The translations under genes and the position numbers were made by a program. Of a stretch of 64,000 nt of DNA, positions 1 to 11,323 are shown in pieces. This stretch comes from Magnetococcus marinus MC-1 (GTDB taxonomy: Bacteria > Pseudomonadota > Magnetococcia > Magnetococcales > Magnetococcaceae): assembly GCF_000014865.1 (NCBI RefSeq), contig NC_008576.1:3935001-3999000 (forward strand), given 5' to 3'. The notes below the pieces were generated by a model that was given only the letters and a program-made list of their open reading frames with translations, did no database searches and was not told the origin of the DNA. Positions within the stretch are counted from its first letter, which is position 1; each line of letters starts with the position of its first letter.

Positions 1-2905
1 GAAAACGCTGTTTGGCCCCCATCAGGGTAGCAGTCCGGAGGTCCATGCCAGCCTGATACTGTTTTTTAGCAAACTCCACAATCAAAATGGCATTTTTGGA
101 AGCCAAACCCATGGTGGTAAGCAGACCTACCTGAAAGTAGACATCATTGTTCAAACCATAGCTTTTGGCCGCCAACACCGCACCCAAAATCCCCAGCGGG
201 ACACTAAGGATGACGGAAAAGGGCACCGACCAGCTCTCATACAACGCCGCCAGACACAAAAAGATAAACAAGATGGATACCGCGTACAGGATCGGCGCTT
301 GCGCACCCGAGCGCTGCTCTTCGTAGGAGAGTCCAACCCACTCCAAGCCAATCCCAGCGGGCAGCTTCTGGAGCATCTGTTCGATCTCCTGCATGGCGGT
401 ACCGGTACTCACGCCGGGGGCAGCGGAGCCCTGAATATTGACCGAGCCACTCCCATTAAAGCGCTCCAGCTTGGGTGCGCCATAGCTCCACCGAGACGTG
501 GAAAAAGCCGCGAATGGAACCATCTTGCCCTGGGTATTGCGCACATACCATTGGTCCAGGTCTGCGGGCATCATGCGGTAGGGAGTATCCCCTTGAATAT
601 AAACCCGTTTTATACGACCTTTATCCAGAAAATCATTGACATAGGCCGATCCCCAAGCGGTTTGCAAGGTCTGGTTAATATCGGCGATGGAGAGCCCTAG
701 GGCGCTGGCTTTTTCATGATCAATATCCACCGTGAATTGGGGAACATCGTTCAAGCCATTGGGACGCACCCCCTGGAGTTTGGGATTTTTAGCCGCCATC
801 CCCAAAAGCTGGTTGCGGGCCTGCATCAATTTTGCATGCCCCAAACCGGCCCGATCCACCAGCTGCACGTCAAAGCCTGCCGCATTACCCAGCTCACGGA
901 TAGGAGGGGGATAAAAGGCAAAGGCACGGGCATCTTTAATGCCCGCAAAGGCCCCCATGGCCCGTCCCGACAGGGCAAATACCGATTGATCCTTACGGCT
1001 GCGCTCGCTCCAATCCCGCAGCCCCACAAAACCCAGCGCCACATTTTGCGCCCGTCCCGCAAAGCTAAACCCGGTTACAGTAAATAGATGTCGCACATTC
1101 TCGGTTTCATGTTCGAGAAAATAGTCCTCAATCTGCTCCACACTCTCCATGGTACGTTCCACGGTGGAGCCCGCAGGGGCACTGGCCATGAGGTACATGG
1201 TGCCTTGATCTTCGTTGGGCAAAAAGGAGCTGGGCAGACCCATAAACAGATAGAGCATGCCCCCCACCAGCAGCCCATAGATCAGCGTAAAGCGACCCAC
1301 TCGGGCGGCAATATAGCCCGCGCTGGTCACAAACCGCTCCCGTCCAGCATTAAACGTACGGTTAAACCAGCCAAAAAATCCGTGACTATGCTCCCCCTTT
1401 ACGGCGGGTTTAAGAAAGGTTGCACACAACGAGGGCGAAAGCACCAACGCCACCACCACCGAGAGGGTCATAGCCGAGACAATGGTGATAGAAAACTGGC
1501 GATAGATCGCCCCCGCTGAGCCGCTGAAGAATGCCATGGGCACAAACACCGCCGACAACACCAAGGCAATCCCCACCAATGCGCCGGTGATCTGCTGCAT
1601 GGATTTACGGGTAGCCTCACGGGGCGAGAGCCCTTCATGCTCCATAATGCGTTCGACGTTTTCCACCACCACAATGGCGTCATCCACCAACAAACCAATG
1701 GCCAAGACCATGGCAAACATGGTCAACACGTTGATGGAAAAACCAAAGGCTGACAGCACCCCAAAGGTGCCTAACAGCACCACCGGCACCGCGATGGTGG
1801 GGATAAGGGTAGCGCGAAAGTTCTGTAAAAACAAAAACATCACCACAAACACCAAAAACACGGCCTCCACCAGCGTTTTGATCACCTCTTTGATCGAGAG
1901 CTTAACAAAGGGGGTCGTGTCATAGGGATAAATAATTTTAACCTTGGCCGGCAGGGTCTGTGACAGTTCTGCAATCCGCGCCTTGACCGCTGCTGCGGTA
2001 TCCAAGGCGTTGGCCCCAGAGGCCAAGCTTACCGCCACACCCGCTGCGGGCAAACGTTTGTAGCGCACCACCCGACCATAGCTTTGGGCCCCCAGCTCCA
2101 CCCGAGCCACATCCTGCAACCGCACCTGGGAGCCGTCGGTATTGACACGCAGTAAAATGCGTTGAAAATCCTCCACGCTTTGCAACCGCGATTGGGCGGT
2201 GATGGTGGCGTTGAGCTGTTGTCCCTTGCGCGCAGGCAGGCCGCCCAATTGACCGGCGGAAATATCGCTGTTTTGGGCACGAATGGCCTGTTGCACATCC
2301 ATGACCGTGAGGTTGTAGCTAAACAGTTTGCGTGGATCCAGCCAGATTCGCATGGCATGGGGCTCGCCAAAGATGGTCACACTACCCACCCCATTAACTC
2401 GGGCAATGGCATCTTTCACCTTGGAGTTGAGCATATCCCCCAGCTCCATCTGGGAGATGGAACCATCCTCCGAATAAAAACCGGCCACCATCAAAAAGCT
2501 GTTGTTGGCCTTGGTGACACTCACCCCCTGCTGCTGCACTTCGGGGGGAAGTAGCGGCATGGCCGCCTGAAGTTTATTCTGCACTTGCACCTGTGCGGTG
2601 TCCGGGTCCGCCTCGGGCTCAAAGGTGATGGTAATACTCGCCATCCCCGAAGCATCGCTGCTGGAGGAGAAATAGCGCATATGGTCAATGCCCGTCAGGC
2701 TCTGCTCAATAATTTGGGTGACGCTATTTTCCAGGGTCTCAGCCGAAGCACCAGGATAGCTGGCGTTAATGGAGACTGAGGGTGGCGCAATGTTAGGGTA
2801 CTGCTCCACCGGCAGACGTAAAATGGACAAGACCCCAGCCAGCATAATGACAATGGCGATCACCCAGGCAAAAACCGGACGGTCAATAAAGAAACTCGAC
2901 ATCAT
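1..2905 (-). CDS. RND efflux permease, HAE-1/AcrB type (partial, C-terminus beyond window)
   Basis: Inner-membrane proton-driven pump of a tripartite efflux system. The reading frame is open from the ATG at 2905 to the left edge (about 968 codons), so some 60-90 C-terminal residues of a usual 1030-1060 are missing. The N-terminus reads [19 protein letters not shown], the standard first RND helix. Near 1690-1715 the frame gives [17 protein letters not shown], carrying the paired aspartates of the TM4 proton relay. At the left edge [15 protein letters not shown] matches the TM11 region. The ATG shares its A with the TGA of the upstream adaptor gene, so the two are translationally coupled; a second ATG at 2902 is also possible. 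The substrate cannot be read from sequence. No outer-membrane channel gene is in view. Confidence 0.93.
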   Translation of the reverse strand, partial: MMSSFFIDRPVFAWVIAIVIMLAGVLSILRLPVEQYPNIAPPSVSINASYPGASAETLENSVTQIIEQSLTGIDHMRYFSSSSDASGMASITITFEPEADPDTAQVQVQNKLQAAMPLLPPEVQQQGVSVTKANNSFLMVAGFYSEDGSISQMELGDMLNSKVKDAIARVNGVGSVTIFGEPHAMRIWLDPRKLFSYNLTVMDVQQAIRAQNSDISAGQLGGLPARKGQQLNATITAQSRLQSVEDFQRILLRVNTDGSQVRLQDVARVELGAQSYGRVVRYKRLPAAGVAVSLASGANALDTAAAVKARIAELSQTLPAKVKIIYPYDTTPFVKLSIKEVIKTLVEAVFLVFVVMFLFLQNFRATLIPTIAVPVVLLGTFGVLSAFGFSINVLTMFAMVLAIGLLVDDAIVVVENVERIMEHEGLSPREATRKSMQQITGALVGIALVLSAVFVPMAFFSGSAGAIYRQFSITIVSAMTLSVVVALVLSPSLCATFLKPAVKGEHSHGFFGWFNRTFNAGRERFVTSAGYIAARVGRFTLIYGLLVGGMLYLFMGLPSSFLPNEDQGTMYLMASAPAGSTVERTMESVEQIEDYFLEHETENVRHLFTVTGFSFAGRAQNVALGFVGLRDWSERSRKDQSVFALSGRAMGAFAGIKDARAFAFYPPPIRELGNAAGFDVQLVDRAGLGHAKLMQARNQLLGMAAKNPKLQGVRPNGLNDVPQFTVDIDHEKASALGLSIADINQTLQTAWGSAYVNDFLDKGRIKRVYIQGDTPYRMMPADLDQWYVRNTQGKMVPFAAFSTSRWSYGAPKLERFNGSGSVNIQGSAAPGVSTGTAMQEIEQMLQKLPAGIGLEWVGLSYEEQRSGAQAPILYAVSILFIFLCLAALYESWSVPFSVILSVPLGILGAVLAAKSYGLNNDVYFQVGLLTTMGLASKNAILIVEFAKKQYQAGMDLRTATLMGAKQRF

Positions 2906-4074
2906 CAGCCCCCATTACCGGTATCGGTTGTTTGGGGCAACACCGGCTGCACCGGCGCACCGGCTTTAAGATTCATGGTCCCTTCGGTGATTAGGCGATC
3001 CCCTGGTTTTAAGCCCTCCACCACACGCCACGCATCCCCCACCGCTTGGGCAACCTGGATGGTCATGGGCTGGGCTTTGTTTTCTGCATCCAACACCCAA
3101 ACCGACAGAGAGCCATCCGCCTTACGCTCGGCACACTTTTGCGGAATCAATAACGCCTGGGCATAGGCGAGCAGCAGCTGTACACGCACAAACTGGCCGG
3201 GCAGCAACATGGTGTCGGGATTGGGAAACTGAACCCGTAGCGGTACTGTACCAGTGCTCTCATCCACCACCATTTCATGAAACTGCACTTGACCCTCGTG
3301 GGCATACGCTTGGGCATCATCACCCAAATAGAGCCGCGCGGGCACTTGCTGCAAACGGGCGGCCTGCTTGCGCAGGCGCATGAGGCTCTCTATGGGTAGG
3401 TTAATATCCACATACAGGGGGTCCAATTGGGTGATGGTGGCCAGTGCTTGGGCTTGGTTGGCGGTTACCAGCGCCCCCTTGCTCACCAGAGATTTGCCAA
3501 TTCGGCCAGAGATGGGTGCCAACACCTTGGTATAGTTTAAATTGATCCGGGCTTGGGCAATGGCGGCCTGCGTGATCGCAATTTCGGCCTGGGCCAACGC
3601 AAGATTGGTGCGAACATCGTCATACTGTTGCTGACTGACGGCATCACGCTTAACCAACGCTTCGTAGCGCTGATTTTTTGCCTCTAGCAACGCTTTGTTT
3701 GCCTGGGCTTTTCTCCAATCGGCCAGCGCACTGGCGTAGGCGGCCTGAAACACGGCGGGATCTATTTGGTAGAGCGGCTGCCCCTCTTTGACCGTTCCCC
3801 CTTCGGTAAATAGGCGCTCGGTAAGAATACCACTCACCTGGGGCCGAATTTCAGCACTCTGATAGGCCACCACCCGCCCTGCGGCCTCTTCAGCAATGTT
3901 TATAGTTTTTGCCTCCAGCGGTAACACCGCGAGGGCTGGCGGCGCTTTTTCCCCACTAGGCGAGGGGGCCGGGGCAACGGGCGCACCAGCCTGTTGTAGC
4001 TGCCAATAGAGCCCCCCCCCCGCTAACGCCAGCAGGATGAGCAGTGTAACCCAAAAGTTTGCATAAAATTTCAT
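2905..4074 (-). CDS. RND efflux periplasmic adaptor (membrane fusion protein, AcrA/MexA family)
   Basis: 389-residue adaptor linking the inner-membrane pump to an outer-membrane channel. One N-terminal membrane anchor lies at about residues 8-25. No lipobox cysteine is present, so it is probably anchored by the helix rather than lipidated. It is followed by a biotinyl-lipoyl half ([18 protein letters not shown]), a helical hairpin rich in Ala/Gln (about 105-170), the returning lipoyl half ([20 protein letters not shown]) and beta-barrel and membrane-proximal domains. The start ATG follows an AAGG at 8 nt spacing. It is the first gene of a two-gene operon with the permease. No TetR-type repressor is adjacent, unlike many acr/mex loci. 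Confidence 0.93.
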   Translation of the reverse strand: MKFYANFWVTLLILLALAGGGLYWQLQQAGAPVAPAPSPSGEKAPPALAVLPLEAKTINIAEEAAGRVVAYQSAEIRPQVSGILTERLFTEGGTVKEGQPLYQIDPAVFQAAYASALADWRKAQANKALLEAKNQRYEALVKRDAVSQQQYDDVRTNLALAQAEIAITQAAIAQARINLNYTKVLAPISGRIGKSLVSKGALVTANQAQALATITQLDPLYVDINLPIESLMRLRKQAARLQQVPARLYLGDDAQAYAHEGQVQFHEMVVDESTGTVPLRVQFPNPDTMLLPGQFVRVQLLLAYAQALLIPQKCAERKADGSLSVWVLDAENKAQPMTIQVAQAVGDAWRVVEGLKPGDRLITEGTMNLKAGAPVQPVLPQTTDTGNGG

Positions 4075-4380
4075 GAGATTGCCTTAATCAATTGAAGCAG
4101 GAAGAGACTGGTAGTAAACTTACCAAACGTTAATTTAATTACTTACCCCCAGCATGTCAAGCCTTAACCCAGCAACCACCGTGAAGGGTATGCCCTTAAC
4201 GGTACGCAGCCAGCGTGTGGCATTTGGCGAAACCTGCCAACACATGGGCCGGTTTTATGGCTCAGCTGCGCCGTGCGAATTCATTATCACCTTCACCCTG
4301 AGCGCAAGGCATGGGATAATGCCACACTTTGGTTCCGGTTCTTGTTTCACCAAAGCCAACCTTCCAGCCTGGGTCTTACC
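4075..4380. other. Intergenic region between divergent efflux operon and giant sensor kinase
   Basis: About 300 bp between two divergent transcription units, so it should hold both promoters. The part next to the adaptor gene (4080-4145) is AT-rich. The rest has ordinary composition. An open frame crosses it but shows no domain-like sequence, and no clear operator was seen. Confidence 0.5.
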
Positions 4381-5832
4381 ATGCAAGTGCTACTGATCGT
4401 TGTGTTATTATTGCTGGCACTCTTTTTGTTGCCACGTTTAATGTCTGACAAACAGCTGCTGCACCATTTTGGCACCCGCCCCTTTCGCATCCTTACCTTG
4501 AGCGGCTTGGCGGTATTGATCGGCTTGGTCACGCTATTGGCGTGGAATTCTCTAACGAAACACAAAGACCATTTGCGCGCCGACGCAGCGGACAAGTTGG
4601 AGATCATCCTAAAAAGCACCTCTGAACGTCATGAACGCTGGCGTCAAGAGGCCCTTAGACAACTGACTGAACGTGCGCACCAACAGCCATTGCGGGAACT
4701 CACTGAAAAGCTGCTCCACACCCCTATGGTGGATCTACCCGCCACCGCCCCAGCCGCGCGCGCAGCGCTGCACAACATGTTCGCCGACTTCACGCACCCG
4801 GCCGACACCCTCTACATCCTTGATCCTAAAGGCATCACCCTAAGCGCACCACAACCTTTAGAACTGGGAAAAACACATCCAATTAAGGACCATTATCCTG
4901 AAATTTTTAATAAGGTTACACTTGGAAACCCCCAATTATCCCCGCCACTTTATTTGCACCACTCTGGCCACACTCCATCTGATGCAGCCCCAGCCGATAC
5001 CCGCCCTTACCTTTTTTTAATGGCCCCCATTATGGACCATCAAGGGCAGACCGTAGCGCTCCTAACCCAACAACGAGACCCCGCCAAGGAGCCCTCAACC
5101 CAGATACTGGGTGGTACCGCAGGTCTAACTGGCGAAAGCTATCTGGTCGATGCCCAAGGCCGCATGGTCACCACCAGCCGTTTTGCCGAGCAACCCCAAC
5201 CGGCACCACCACCGAGCACACGAGAGGGCGGCACTCATGGTTTTGAGTTGCGGGATCCTGGTGGGGATTTAACCAACGGTTATACCGTGGACAAACCCTA
5301 CTCCCAGCTCCCTTTTACCCGTATGGCTACGCACATGAGGGCACTGGCTCAAAGCCAAGGTGACGCCGGTTCCACCAAAAAACCAAGTGAAATTTTTATT
5401 GATACCGAAGGTTACCAAAATTATCGCGGCAAACCGGTCTACGGTGCTTGGATATGGAAACCTCAGTTTGGCATGGGCATCGCCACCGAGATTGAACGCG
5501 ACGAAATGCTGCAAGACCATGAGACTTTGTCCAGTAACGTCATGTTGATTGTCGAGTCAACACTGTTCATCACCACCTTTTCTACGCTGATGATCATTCT
5601 CTTTGGTGAACGGCTTTCAATCTCCATGCGCAAGACCAAAGGAGAGTTGGAAGCGCGCGTTCGTGAACGTACTGAGGCACTGCAAGAGAGCCAAGAGCGC
5701 CAAGAGCTGGCCCTAAAAGGGGGCGAATTAGGATTTTGGGATGTCAATTTAGACACCGGTATAACCGTGGTAAACCACCGTTATACCGAGATTTTTGGAT
5801 TTTCCCCTGACAATCTTCTGATCAGCCGCTAA
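4381..5832 (+). CDS. Giant hybrid sensor kinase, N-terminal part (sensor module and start of first PAS), ends at in-frame TAA
   Basis: Encodes 483 residues and then TAA at 5830-5832. Contents in order: hydrophobic segment 1-20, membrane helix about 33-55, an extracytoplasmic dCache-like sensor to about 380 (YLVDAQGRMVTTSRF near its middle), helix about 383-410, a short coiled coil with a repeated R/E/A pattern, then the beginning of a PAS domain (GGELGFWDVNLDTG, IFGFSPDN). The TAA falls inside that PAS. The same frame continues without shift as AWIKSIHPGDLERVL and completes the PAS. This is therefore the front of one gene that runs to 9729, interrupted by a nonsense codon. The start is uncertain: ATG 4381 has no clear ribosome site, ATG 4441 would drop the first hydrophobic segment, and the frame is open back to about 4273. 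Confidence 0.8.
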   Translation: MQVLLIVVLLLLALFLLPRLMSDKQLLHHFGTRPFRILTLSGLAVLIGLVTLLAWNSLTKHKDHLRADAADKLEIILKSTSERHERWRQEALRQLTERAHQQPLRELTEKLLHTPMVDLPATAPAARAALHNMFADFTHPADTLYILDPKGITLSAPQPLELGKTHPIKDHYPEIFNKVTLGNPQLSPPLYLHHSGHTPSDAAPADTRPYLFLMAPIMDHQGQTVALLTQQRDPAKEPSTQILGGTAGLTGESYLVDAQGRMVTTSRFAEQPQPAPPPSTREGGTHGFELRDPGGDLTNGYTVDKPYSQLPFTRMATHMRALAQSQGDAGSTKKPSEIFIDTEGYQNYRGKPVYGAWIWKPQFGMGIATEIERDEMLQDHETLSSNVMLIVESTLFITTFSTLMIILFGERLSISMRKTKGELEARVRERTEALQESQERQELALKGGELGFWDVNLDTGITVVNHRYTEIFGFSPDNLLISR

Positions 5833-8800
5833 GCGTGGATTAAAAGCATTCATCCAGGCGACTTAGAGCGTGTCTTACAGCAGGGCGAAGAGTACCGGCT
5901 CGGGGTGCGTTCCAGCTATGATGTCTCCTTTAGGGTGGTCCACCCCTCTGGGCAAACGCGATGGATTGTCTCTAAAGGCTCAGCGGTTAAAATGCACAGC
6001 GAGGGCACGGTGCACCGCATGGTGGGCACCGTACAAGATATAACCGAGCAAAAAGAGGCCGATCAAGCGCTGCGTTCGCTGTTGCGTGAGGTGAATTTTC
6101 AAAAATATGCGCTGGATCAGCACGCCATTGTCAGTGCCACTGACGCCGCTGGACGCATTATTTATGCGAATGAAAAATTTGTCTCCATTAGCGGCTATGA
6201 GCGGGATGAACTGCTGGGGCAAAACCATCGCATTCTTAAATCTACTGAACACCCACCCGCCTTTTATCAAGAGATGTGGCGCACCATTCAAAAGGGTGAA
6301 ACCTGGCATGGCGAGGTTAAAAATAACAAAAAACAGGGGGGCTACTATTGGGTTCGGGCCACCATCGTGCCGTTTATGGATGACAAGGGCAAGCCCGAAC
6401 AATATGTCTCCATCCGCACCGACATTACCGAACAGAAAGAGTCTGAACGTAAACTGATCAGCCTGCTCCACGAAGTCAATTTTCAGAAACATGCTTTGGA
6501 CCAACACGCCATTGTCAGCATTACCGACCGTGACGGCTTTATCACCTATATCAACGAACCCTTTAGCCTCATCACCGGCTATTCCGAGCTGGAAATTGTT
6601 GGCGGCAAACACCGCTTGCTGCACTCTGGCGTGCATGACCACGCCTTTTATCGTGATCTCTGGGGCACCATCTCCAGCGGCAAAGCGTGGAAAGGGGAAC
6701 TGTGCAATCGGGCCAAAAACGGCAAACTGTTTTGGGTAAGCACCGCCATTGTGCCCTTTATGAATGAAGCGGGGCAGGTAGAACGCTACATCTCGATCCA
6801 AACCGATATTACCCAGCGACGAGAGATCGAGAGAGAGCTTGAAAACAACAACTATCTCTCGGACATGGCTCTGCGCCTGTCCAATTCAGGCTATTGGCAC
6901 CTACTGCTTGAGGATGAAGGCTATTATATTTCGTCAGAACGCAAAGCACTGATCATGGGGGACCCCCCTCATCCTGGCTTCCGCTACCATATCCAGGACG
7001 ACTGGCTGGCCAACATTCGCAAAACCGACCCAGCCATGGCTGAACAGGTTTTCGCCAATTTTACCCAATCCATCGCCACCGGCCAGGATATCCATTTTAG
7101 TTATCCCTACGTCCGCCCCGTCGATGGCCGCACCATCTGGTTGGAAACAGCGGGCTATGTTGAACGCGACGAGACAGGCAAACCCTACAGAGTTTATGGC
7201 GTCACCCAGGATATTACCACCCGCCGGGCCGCAGAACGTGAGATCTTGCGGGCCAAAGAGATCGCCGAAGAGGCCACCCAAGCCAAGAGCGATTTTTTAG
7301 CCAATATGAGCCACGAAATTCGTACCCCCATGAATGCCATTATTGGCATGAGTTATCTGGCTCTACAGACAGAATTGAGCCGCAAACAGCAAGATTATAT
7401 TAACAAAATCCACAATGCTGCCAATGCATTACTTGGCATTATCAATGACATTTTAGATTTTTCTAAGATCGAAGCGGGCAAGCTAGACATGGAAAACCTG
7501 CCCTTTTTATTGAGCGACACCTTAGAGAGTTTAACCAACCTTATCGCGGTTAAGGCGCGTGAAAAGGGGCTTGAGCTGCTCATCGCCATGGATCCCGCTG
7601 TGCCCGATGGTTTGATAGGCGATGATCTACGCCTTGGACAAATTTTGGTCAATTTGGTCAATAACGCGGTTAAGTTTACCGATACTGGGGAGATTGTGGT
7701 CCGGGTCAAACAGGTGGAGGCCAATGATCGCGAGGTCATGCTACAATTCTCCATTTCCGACAGTGGCATCGGCATGACCGAGGCCCAAGTTGCCAAGCTG
7801 TTCAACTCTTTTAGCCAAGCCGATGCCTCCACCACGCGCAAATATGGTGGCACGGGCCTGGGTCTCACCATCAGCAAAAAGCTGACGGAGATGATGCACG
7901 GTAAAATCTGGGTAGAGAGCACTCCAGGGGTAGGCAGTACTTTTCTATTTACCGCCCGCTTTGGCCTATCAACGCACCCGGCTAAGTCAAAGCTTAAACT
8001 GACAGGGGATCTACAGGGTCTGCGGGTTTTAATCGTCGATGACAGCGCAACATCCCGTGAAATTTTTGAACAACTGGCCATCAGCCTCGGCTTTGACGCC
8101 CACTTAGCGGCCAGTGCAAGCGAAGCTTTGCTTGCCATCTACCGAGCAGAAGCCGCAGACACACCCTACCAACTGGTCTATACCGATTGGAAAATGCCTG
8201 GCATGGATGGTGTCGAGCTTACCCACCGTCTCAAAACCGCCACAGACCTGCAACACCCCCCCAAGATAATCATGGTAACGGCCTATGATCGGGATGAGAT
8301 GTTGCGCCGTCTAGGCTCCAACACCGTGGATGGCTTTTTAACCAAACCCGCGACATGCTCATCCTTGATGGAAGCAGCCATGTTGGTTTTTGGCTTAGAA
8401 GCGCGCACCGACTTGGAGAATGGCGGCGAACTACTGGGCCTAGAGGAGCTCCAAAGCAGGGCTGGGGCACGCATTTTGTTGGTAGAGGACAATGAGATTA
8501 ACCAACAAGTTGCAACCGAATTATTGGAGATGGCCCACTTAGAAGTCGCGGTTGCCAGCAATGGTCAGATTGGGGTTGAGATGGTGCGAGCCGAACCGTT
8601 TGACTTGGTTCTTATGGATATGCAGATGCCGGTCATGGACGGTTATACCGCAGCCCGCACCATTCGCCAGGAGGCGCGTTTTCAAACCCTGCCCATTCTC
8701 GCCATGACCGCCAATGCCATGGCGGGGGATCGGGAAAAATGTCTCGCTGCGGGCATGAATGACCATGTCGCCAAACCCATTGATCCCAAGGAGCTGTTTA

Positions 8801-9729
8801 CCGCATTAGCCAAATGGATCGAGCCGCGCCAGCAACCGTTGCCCACCACCACCAAGCTTGCCGTGGTGGACGACGCCCAAGAGCAGCTGCCCGAACTGCC
8901 GGGGATCGATACCCGCAATGGCATTTTACGCATGGGGGGACGGGTTGCCAGCTATAAAAAGCTGTTATCCAAGTTTATCCTTAATCAAGCCAACAGTATC
9001 GTCGAGATTGAACAGGCACTTGAGGCTGCTGATATTAAGCTGGCTACCCGCTTGGCACACACCGTAAAGGGGATTGCCGGCACCATAGGGGCCGATTTGC
9101 TGCAAACACGGGCAGCAGAGATTGAAACCACCCTCAATAAAGGCGACACAGCGCAGGCTTTGGCTCAATGCCCTGCCGCACAAGCCGCGCTACAAGAGAC
9201 CATTGCGGTAATCCAACAGGCTCTGCCCAGCACAGCAGCAACCCCGCAGCCCCAAGCGTACGAGGCGCTGCCACTGCCCCCAGATTTTATCCTGCAACTG
9301 GAAACGGTTATCGCACAGGCCGAACAGTTTAGCGGAGAGGCCATTGAACGGTTGGAAACCCTCTTACCCACCGCGCAGGGAAACCCCTGTGCGCATTCTC
9401 TAAAAAATGCCTACCAAGCCATGGCCGAGTATGATTTTGAAAAAGCCATCGCAGAGATACAAGAGGTTGTTGCCTCTCTGCGCGGGGAGGACAATGCAGC
9501 GGCCACTGGTGTAGACCCTGCGCAACGGGATGCCCTGTTTACCCAACTCTACGCGCAGTTGCAACAGTACAGCGCCCAAGGGGTTGATACCCTCGAAGCC
9601 CTGGATGCTTTGCTCCCTGCGGGGGACGATAAAGAGGCGGTGCAAAAGATGCGACAGGCCCTCAGCCAGTATGATTTTGAGGGCGCCTTGGAATACTTAA
9701 CACCGATTATGGCGGTTAAAATAATCTAA
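5833..9729 (+). pseudogene. Giant hybrid sensor kinase, C-terminal part (PASx3-HisKA-HATPase-REC-REC-HPt), in frame after the TAA
   Basis: Continuation of the 4381 gene in the same frame. The only start-like codon near the break is GTG 5905, inside the PAS and without a good ribosome site. Numbering from 4381, the order is: remainder of PAS1, PAS2 about 567-683, PAS3 about 693-812 (PAS2 and PAS3 are near-duplicates, each opening with EVNFQK-ALDQHAIVS), PAS4 about 823-950, HisKA ([13 protein letters not shown]), HATPase (KYGGTGLGLTISKK), REC1 (YTDWKMPGMDG), REC2 (LMDMQMPVMDG) and HPt (LAHTVKGIAGTIG). The tail holds two related helical segments (AEYDFEKAIAEI and SQYDFEGALEYL). All catalytic residues are intact, which suggests recent inactivation, suppression or a sequencing error. 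If the TAA is real and not read through, this part is silent or made separately as a soluble kinase. Confidence 0.75.
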
Positions 9730-9912
9730 TGGTAAAATAGAGACGTTTCGAGCGTTGTCCCATTCACCAATCCTGGTGGTTATTAAGCTCAGTACGTGCA
9801 ATAGGGGTGGGGCCAACAGTTTGGCCATGGGCCCCATGTTCTTGAATGTCCGGCAACCCATTTTTTTGCAGCACCTGTAACGATAATCGCCTTTAGATTA
9901 AGTGGATAGATC

Positions 9913-11016
9913 ATGGAAAAGCAGAAAATTTTAGCTGTTGACGACACCCCTGAAAACCTTGATGTGGTGCGTAGCATTCTTGGTGGGTCGTACAATATTT
10001 TATTGGCGGTTAACGGCACGTTGGCTTTAAAAATTGCCAGGGCTCAACAGCCATCCCTGATTCTGCTGGATATTATGATGCCCGGCATGGATGGTTATGA
10101 GGTGTGTCAACAGCTCAAATCCGACCCCCAGACCAAACATATTCCGATTATCTTTCTTACCGCCAAGGATCAGGTTGAGGATGAGGTTAAAGGCTTCATC
10201 CTTGGTGCGGCTGACTTTATTTTAAAACCCATCAGCCCCCCCATCCTGCAATCTCGGGTAGTGACCCATCTGGCCCTAGCCGACCAGCGACGTGATTTGG
10301 AAAATCAGGTTGCTGCGCGAACCGCCGATCTACGCCAAACCCTCAGCCAGTTGGAAGAGACCAATTGCGCCCTGCAAAGGTCGATTGAAGAGACCCAAGC
10401 TACGCAGTTAGAGATTGTGCGCCGACTGGGCCGTGCCTCGGATTATCGCGATAACGAGACGGGTCTGCATGTCATACGCATGAGCAACTATGCTAAGGTT
10501 TTAGCGCTTGCCGCTGGTTTTTCAGTGGAACGGGCCGAGCTGCTGCTCAATGCCGCCCCCATGCATGATGTGGGTAAAATTGGCGTACCGGATTTTATTC
10601 TATTAAAACCTGGTAAATTAGACGAGGCCGAGTGGCACATGATGCGCCAACACCCCCACATGGGTGCCGACATTATCGGAGAACACGACAACCCATTAAT
10701 GGTCTTGGCCCGAGAGGTTGCCCTGACCCATCACGAAAAGTGGAACGGTACTGGCTACCCCCAAGGCTTAAAGGGGGAAGAGATCCCTATCTCAGGGAGA
10801 ATCGTTGCCATAGCCGATGTATTTGACGCTTTAACCACCCAACGCCCCTACAAAAAAGCCTGGAGCGTGGAAAAAGCGGTTGATCTGCTTAAACAGGAGC
10901 GGGGCATACAGTTTGACCCGCTTCTGGTGGACCACTTTTTAAGGGTTTTACCCACAATTATTGAGATCAAAGAGCGCTATGCTGAAGAATCCATACCCCC
11001 CAACCGCTCTATGTGA
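9913..11016 (+). CDS. REC-HD-GYP response regulator, cyclic-di-GMP phosphodiesterase (RpfG-like)
   Basis: 367-residue cytoplasmic regulator. The receiver domain (about 5-120) has the acidic pair DD, phospho-acceptor Asp in LILLDIMMPGMDG and the conserved Lys in ILKPI. A coiled coil (about 130-165) joins it to an HD-GYP domain with HDVGK at its metal site and HHEKWNGTGYP, where Asn replaces the common Asp of the HHExxDG motif, a frequent variation in RpfG-type proteins. It probably hydrolyses cyclic di-GMP when phosphorylated. It lies 183 bp after the giant hybrid kinase on the same strand. The kinase ends in an HPt domain, so this regulator is a natural phosphorelay partner (inference). The ATG at 9913 begins the receiver directly. 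Confidence 0.93.
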   Translation: MEKQKILAVDDTPENLDVVRSILGGSYNILLAVNGTLALKIARAQQPSLILLDIMMPGMDGYEVCQQLKSDPQTKHIPIIFLTAKDQVEDEVKGFILGAADFILKPISPPILQSRVVTHLALADQRRDLENQVAARTADLRQTLSQLEETNCALQRSIEETQATQLEIVRRLGRASDYRDNETGLHVIRMSNYAKVLALAAGFSVERAELLLNAAPMHDVGKIGVPDFILLKPGKLDEAEWHMMRQHPHMGADIIGEHDNPLMVLAREVALTHHEKWNGTGYPQGLKGEEIPISGRIVAIADVFDALTTQRPYKKAWSVEKAVDLLKQERGIQFDPLLVDHFLRVLPTIIEIKERYAEESIPPNRSM

Positions 11017-11098
11017 CCCAAGCTGCCCATGCACGATGCTTGACCCTGGGGAGAGGGTTCTGCGCGGCGTGTCGGTTTGGGCTGCCCTGCCCCCCCTG

Positions 11099-11130
11099 TC
11101 TTAGTGTCTTAGTGTCTTAGTGTCTTAGTG
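11099..11130. repeat. 8-bp tandem repeat, four copies of TCTTAGTG
   Basis: Four perfect head-to-tail copies of TCTTAGTG, followed by a decayed fifth (TTTTAGGTG). It is non-coding and sits between convergent genes, so copy number could vary between strains without affecting a protein. Confidence 0.9.
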
Positions 11131-11222
11131 TTTTAGGTGGCAGCACGCCACCTTTGGCGACCTAAGGGAGGCTCAGGGCGCACGGTCTCGTGAGCGGCCT
11201 GCGGGTTTTCATGCTGTCAATC

Positions 11223-11281
11223 AAAGGAGCCATCCTAGCCCAGGTGGGAGAAACCTGTGGATTGGATAGGAGGGCTCCTTT
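11223..11281. terminator. Long nested hairpin, possible bidirectional terminator or structured RNA
   Basis: Arms 11223-11237 and 11267-11281 pair over 15 positions with one mismatch (AAAGGAGCC-A-TCCTA against its complement). Inside is a second 5-bp stem, CAGGT/ACCTG (about 11241-11257). There is no long T-run on either side, so classical intrinsic termination is not assured. The position between convergent genes suits a shared transcript end. Confidence 0.5.
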
Positions 11282-11323
11282 GCACAGCGGCCCCCTACTG
11301 GCAGAGAGGGGCCACTGAAAGCC

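Larger units (their letters stand above)
11017..11323. other. Convergent intergenic region with short tandem repeat and hairpins
   Basis: Lies between the ends of the convergent HD-GYP and htpX genes. It contains an 8-bp tandem repeat (11099-11130), a small inverted repeat GGTGG/CCACC just after it (about 11136-11153), and a long nested hairpin (11223-11281). No protein-coding frame is convincing. Confidence 0.6.

Noticed and set aside
4154-4396. 80-codon plus-strand frame before the giant kinase
   Set aside because: No domain-like sequence or ribosome site, overlaps the expected promoter and the kinase start.
5980-6801. 273-codon antisense frame in the giant kinase
   Set aside because: Shadow of the duplicated PAS2/PAS3 codons; no domain match of its own.
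11017-11323. Insertion-sequence remnant suggested by repeats
   Set aside because: No transposase remnant or target duplication visible.
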